From Astropecten irregularis (taxonomy: Eukaryota; Echinodermata; Asteroidea; Paxillosida; Astropectinidae), in the NCBI GenBank assembly GCA_963971285.1, contig OZ020247.1:13660614-13724613 (forward strand): a stretch of DNA of 64,000 nucleotides, given 5' to 3'. This document shows positions 58,481-64,000 of the stretch, in pieces. The notes under the pieces were generated by a model, which saw only the letters and a program-made list of their open reading frames with translations, had not been told where the DNA came from and made no database searches. The position numbers and the translations under genes were made by a program. Every line of letters begins with the position of its first letter. Position 1 is the stretch's first letter.

Positions 58481-61400
58481 GTATTGCATGTTTTGTAAAA
58501 CATTGCAGATTTTGCTAAGCAGGGCGACCTTCAGGTTCAAAAATTCAGATCTATGATCTACACTGAAAATAAAAAGACACGTGTAATTTTGTTTTTCCTG
58601 AGTTTGACCCAGAAATGAGCAGGCAGATTTCAAAGATCGTGTTCAAAATATAGGATTGGACAGCGCGCTGTTATATTATGATACACATACAGTGTAGCAC
58701 GTCATAACATGATATATAAATCATTACAGATTTCGCTATGCAGGGCGACTTCAGGGTCAAAAATTCAGATATATGATCTACACTGAAAATAAAAAGACAC
58801 GTGTAATTTTGTTTTTCCTGAGTTTGACCCAGAAATGAGCAGGCAGATTTCAAAGATCGTGTTCAAAATATAGGATTGGACAGCGCGCTGTTATATTATG
58901 ATACACATACAGTGTAGCACGTCATAACATGATATATAAATCATTACAGATTTCGCTATGCAGGGCGACTTCAGGGTCAAAAATTCAGATCTATGATCTA
59001 CACTAAAAATAAAAATACACGTGTAATTTTGTTTTTCCTGAGTTTGACCCAGAAATGAGCAGCCAGATGTCAAAGATCGCGTTTAAAATATAGGATTTGA
59101 AAAATCCTCATGCGCTTTAACAATGGTCCCATGCACAAACCTATGCACGAAGGTGTGAACTAGACCGAATCTTACTGACTATGACCAACATAATCCAGGA
59201 CCATTTCATGTCACAACTCATTTTTGTCCACGCAGGCTCTACGGGCTTGCCTTTAAGCGTGGCATGAGCCAGTCGTCTGGCATAGTCAGTGACATATGGT
59301 CAAGCTCCCCGCCTTCGTAATATGGTTTGTACATGGGCTCATTGCTAAAGCGCGTTAGGATTGGTATTTTAGAGGAGGGTTTCGCTACGCAGGGCTGTTT
59401 CAGTTTAAAAAATTCAGATCTATGATCTACACTGAAAATAAAAAGACACGTGTAATTTTGTTTTTCCTGAGTTTGACCCAGAAAATGAGCAGGCAGATTT
59501 CAAAGATCGTGTTCAAAATATAGGATTGGACAGCGCGCTGTCATATATAATACACATACAGTGTAGCACGTCATAACGTGATTTGTAAAACATTGCATAT
59601 TTCGCTAAGAAGGGCGACTTCAGGTTCAAAAATTCAGATGTATGATCTACACTGAAAATAAAAAGACACGTGTAATTTTGTTTTACCTGAATTTTCCCCA
59701 GAAATGAGCAGGCAGTTTTCAAAGATCGTGTTCAAAATATAGGATTAGACTGCGTGCTGCCATATATAATACACATACAGTGTAAACCGGTATTGAATGT
59801 TTTGTTAAACATTGCAGATTTTGCTAAGCAGGGCGACTTCAGGTTCAAAAATTCAGATCTGTGATCTACACTGAAAATAAAAAGACACGTGTAATTTTGT
59901 TTTTCCTGAGTTTGACCCAGAAATGAGCAGGCAGATTTCAAAGATCGTGTTCAAAATATAGGATTGGACAGCGCGCTGTTATATTATGATACACATACAG
60001 TGTAGCACGTCATAACATGATATATAAATCATTACAGATTTCGCTAAGCAGGGCGACTTCAGGGTCAAAAATTCAGATCTATGATCTACACTAAAAATAA
60101 AAATACACGTGTAATTTTGTTTTTCCTAAGTTTGACCCAGAAATGAGCAGGCATATTTCAAAGATCATGTTCAAAATATAGCATTGGACAGCGCGCTGTC
60201 ATATATAATACACAAACAGTGTAGCACGTCATAACGTGATTTGTAAAACATTGCAGATTTCGCTAAGCAGGGCGACTTCAGGTTCAAAATTTAGATGTAT
60301 GATCTGCACTGAAAATAAAAAGACACGTGTAATTTTGTTTTACCTGAATTTTCCCAAGAAATGAGCAGGCAGTTTTCAAAGATCGTGTTCAAAATATAGG
60401 ATTAGACTGCGTGCTGCCATATATAATACACATACAGTGTAAACCGGTATTGCATGTTTTGTAAAACATTGCATATTTCGCTATGCAGGGCGACTTCAGG
60501 GTCAAAAATTCCGATCTATGATCTAGACTGAAAATAAAAAGACACGTGTAATTTTGTTTTTCCTGAATTTGCCCCAGAAATGAGCAGCCAGATGTCAAAG
60601 ATCGTGTTCAAAATATAGGATTTGAAAAATCCTCATGCGCTTTAACAATGGTCCCATGCACAAACCTATGCACGAAGGTGTGAACTAGACCGAATGTTAC
60701 TGACTATGACAAACATAATCCAGGACCATTTCATGTCACAACTCATTTTTGTCCACGCAGGCTCTACGGGCTTGCCTATAAGCGTGGCATGAGCCAGTCG
60801 TCTGGCATAGTCAGTGACATATGGTCAAGCTCCCCGCCTTCGTAATATGGTTTGTACATGGGCTCATTGCTAAAGCGCGTTAGGATTGGTATTTTAGAGG
60901 AGGGTTTCGCTACGCAGGGCTGTTTCAGTTTAAAAAATTCAGATCTATGATCTACACTGAAAATAAAAAGACACGTGTAATTTTGTTTTTCCTGAGTTTG
61001 ACCCAGAAAATGAGCAGGCAGATTTCAAAGATCGTGTTCAAAATATAGGATTGGACAGCGCGCTGTCATATATAATACACATACAGTGTAGCACGTCATA
61101 ACGTGATTTGTAAAACATTGCATATTTCGCTAAGCAGGGCGACTTCAGGTTCAAAAATTCAGATGTATGATCTACACTGAAAATAAAAAGACACGTGTAA
61201 TTTTGTTTTACCTGAATTTTCGCCAGAAATGAGCAGGCAGTTTTCAAAGATCGTGTTCAAAATATAGGATTAGACTGCGTGCTGCCATATATAATACACA
61301 TACAGTGTAAACCGGTATTGCATGTTTTGTTAAACATTGCAGATTTTGCTAAGCAAGGCGACTTCAGGTTCAAAAATTCAGATCTATGATCTACACTGAA

Positions 61401-61692
61401 AATAAAAAGACACGTGTAATTTTGTTTTTCCTGAGTTTGACCCAGAAATGAGCAGGCAGATTTCAAAGATCGTGTTCAAAATATAGGATTGGACAGCGCG
61501 CTGTATCATAATACACATACAGTGTAGCACGTCATAACGTGATTTGTAAAACATTGCATATTTCGCTAAGCAGGGCGACTTCAGGTTCAAAAATTCAGAT
61601 GTATGATCTACACTGAAAATAAAAAGACACGTGTAATTTTGTTTTACCTGAATTTTCCCCAGAAATGAGCAGGCAGTTTTCAAAGATCGTGT

Positions 61693-63428
61693 TCAAAATA
61701 TAGGATTAGACTGCGTGCTGCCATATATAATACACATACAGTGTAAACCGGTATTGCATGTTTTGTAAAACATTGCAGATTTCGCTATGCAGGGCGACTT
61801 CAGGGTCAAAAATTCAGATCTATGATCTAGACTGAAAATAAAAAGACACGTGTAATTTTGTTTTTCCTGAATTTGCCCCAGAAATGAGCAGCCAGATGTC
61901 AAAGATCGTGTTCAAAATATAGGATTTGAAAAATCCTCATGCGCTTTAACAATGGTCCCATGCACAAACCTATGCACGAAGGTGTGAACTAGACCGAATC
62001 TTACTGACTATGACAAACATAATCCAGGACCATTTCATGTCACAACTCATTTTTGTCCACGCAGGCTCTACGGGCTTGCCTATAAGCGTGGCATGAGCCA
62101 GTCGTCTGGCATAGTCAGTGACATATGGTCAAGCTCCCCGCCTTCGTAATATGGTTTGTACATGGGCTCATTGCTAAAGCGCGTTAGGATTGGTATTTTA
62201 GAGGAGGGTTTCGCTACGCAGGGCTGTTTCAGTTTAAAAAATTTAGATCTATGATCTACACTGAAAATAAAAAGACACGTGTAATTTTGTTTTACCTGAA
62301 TTTTCCCCAGAAATGAGCAGGCAGTTTTCAAAGATCGTGTTCAAAATATAGGATTGGACAGCGCGCTGTTATATTATGATACACATACAGTGTAGCACGT
62401 CATAACGTGATTTGTAAAACATTGCATATTTCGCTAAGCAGGGCGACTTCAGGTTCAAAAATTCAGATGTATGATCTACACTGAAAATAAAAAGACACGT
62501 GTAATTTTGTTTTACCTGAATTTTCCCCAGAAATGAGCAGGCAGTTTTCAAAGATCGTGTTCAAAATATAGGATTAGACTGCGTGCTGCCATATATAATA
62601 CACATACAGTGTAAACCAGTATTGCATGTTTTGTAAAACATTGCAGATTTCGCTATGCAGGGCGACTTCAGGGTCAAAAATTCAGATCTATGATCTAGAC
62701 TGAAAATAAAAAGACACGTGTAATTTTGTTTTTCCTGAATTTGCCCCAGAAATGAGCAGCCAGATGTCAAAGATCGTGTTCAAAATATAGGATTTGAAAA
62801 ATCCTCATGCGCTTTAACAATGGTCCCATGCACAAACCTATGCACGAAGGTGTGAACTAGACCGAATCTTACTGACTATGACAAACATAATCCAGGACCA
62901 TTTCATGTCACAACTCATTTTTGTCCACGCAGGCTCTACGGGCTTGCCTATAAGCGTGGCATGAGCCAGTCGTCTGGCATAGTCAGTGACATATGGTCAA
63001 GCTCCCCGCCTTCGTAATATGGTTTGTACATGGGCTCATTGCTAAAGCGCGTTAGGATTGGTATTTTAGAGGAGGGTTTCGCTACGCAGGGCTGTTTCAG
63101 TTTAAAAAATTCAGATCTATGATCTACACTGAAAATAAAAAGACACGTGTAATTTTGTTTTACCTGAATTTTCCCCAGAAATGAGCAGGCAGTTTTCAAA
63201 GATCGTGTTCAAAATATAGGATTGGACAGCGCGCTGTTATATTATGATACACATACAGTGTAGCACGTCATAACATGATATATATATCATTACAGATTTC
63301 GCTAAGCAAGGCGACTTCAGGTTCAAAAATTCAGATGTATGATCTACACTGAAAATAAAAAGACACGTGTAATTTTGTTTTACCTGAATTTTCCCCAGAA
63401 ATGAGCAGGCAGTTTTCAAAGATCGTGT
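61693..63428. repeat. 868-bp higher-order unit, two copies
   Basis: Shortest unit: foldback blocks at 61926 and 62794 are 868 bp apart and neighbouring monomers match one to one (ATCTATGATCTAGACTG, TCCTGAATTTGCCCCAG in both). It corresponds to four monomers including one enlarged by the foldback. Confidence 0.85.
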
Positions 63429-64000
63429 TCAAAATATAGGATTAGACTGCGTGCTGCCATATATAATACACATACAGTGTAAACCGGTATTGCATGTTTT
63501 GTAAAACATTGCAGATTTTGCTAAGCAGGGCGACTTCAGGTTCAAAAATTCAGATCTATGATCTACACTGAAAATAAAAAGACACGTGTAATTTTGTTTT
63601 TCCTGAGTGTGACCAAGAAAATGAGCAGGCAGATTTCAAAGATCGTGTTCAAAATATAGGATTGGACAGCGCGCTGTTATATTATGATACACATACAGTG
63701 TAGCACGTCATAACATGATATATAAATCATTACAGATTTCGCTAAGCAGGGCGACTTCAGGGTCAAAAATTCAGATATATGATCTACACTGAAAATAAAA
63801 AGACACGTGTAATTTTGTTTTTCCTGAGTTTGACCCAGAAATGAGCAGGCAGATTTCAAAGATCGTTTTCAAAATATAGGATTGGACAGCGCGCTGTCAT
63901 ATATAATACACATACAGTGTAGCACGTCATAACGTGATTTGTAAAACATTGCATATTTCGCTAAGCGGGGCGACTTCAGGTTCAAAAATTCAGATGTATG

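Larger units (their letters stand above)
38433..64000. repeat. Satellite array, 219-bp monomer with higher-order repeats, open to the right
   Basis: At least 25.5 kb of head-to-tail monomers recognisable by CAAAGATCGTGTTCAAAATA, TAGGATT, ATACACATACAGTGTA, TTTCGCTAAGCAGGGCGACT, AATTCAGATCTATGATCTAC, AATAAAAAGACACGTGTAAT and GAAATGAGCAGGCAG. Usual spacing is 219-220 bp. Three classes are evident: (1) GGACAGCGCGCTGTCATATA with CGTGATTTGTAAAACATTGC; (2) AGACTGCGTGCTGCCATATA with AACCGGTATTGCATG; (3) GGACAGCGCGCTGTTATATT with ATGATATATAAATCATTACA. Two divergent variants occur near 40530 and 42280. Class order varies between blocks. The array enters at unique sequence around 38433 and has not ended at 64000. 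Confidence 0.97.

Noticed and set aside
38558..63859. Dozens of minus-strand open frames of 60-83 residues, one per satellite monomer (starting MKSACSFLG, MKTACSFLG or MTSGCSFLG)
   Set aside because: They follow from the monomer being 219 bp, a multiple of three. Each ends in the same TGA, differences between copies change residues freely, and there is no signal peptide, promoter or splice context.
38433..64000. CRISPR-like array
   Set aside because: Repeats are 219 bp without short spacers, and the genome is eukaryotic.

Overview
This is eukaryotic DNA: small exons with GT-AG introns, many non-autonomous DNA transposons and a very long satellite array. An invertebrate deuterostome, probably an echinoderm or other ambulacrarian, fits best. 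The reasons are a FET-family RNA-binding gene, an EGF-type secreted gene built from phase-1 exons, an abundance of short TTAA-flanked elements, and the recurrent TAGGCCTA word. The species assignment is inference; no organelle, rRNA or tRNA gene is present to fix it.

Layout. Positions 1-11015 hold the 5' seven exons, on the minus strand, of a FUS/EWSR1/TAF15-like gene. They encode the SYGQ-rich prion-like domain and the start of an RGG region; the RRM and zinc-finger exons must lie left of the window. Its introns carry at least four element families, including an intact hAT-like copy at 8931-9837. Positions 13431-27297 hold a nine-exon plus-strand gene for a probable secreted protein of about 347 residues: split signal peptide, Pro-rich linker, EGF-like domain, half EGF-like domain and a Cys-rich C-terminal half that I do not recognise. 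Its introns are crowded with elements, a 0.78-kb tandem duplication and a CTGAC pentamer array. Positions 27300-33400 are intergenic, with foldbacks and AT-rich sequence. Positions 33789-35877 hold a minus-strand two-coding-exon protein kinase gene with a long Pro/Ala N-terminus encoded by a GGT microsatellite and with HND/DVG variant motifs.

From about 38433 to the right edge (at least 25.5 kb) the window is one tandem satellite with a basic monomer of 219 bp. Monomers fall into at least three classes arranged in higher-order repeats of about 868, 1307, 1539, 1741 and 1750 bp. Fourteen times the array carries a block of about 270-290 bp that is itself a foldback transposon with long imperfect terminal inverted repeats. 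It evidently jumped into one ancestral monomer and was then multiplied with the array.

The three genes show no sign of acting together. The strongest candidates for new biology are the transposon-seeded higher-order satellite, the repeated placement of one TTAA element family just downstream of exon ends, and the unrecognised secreted protein.
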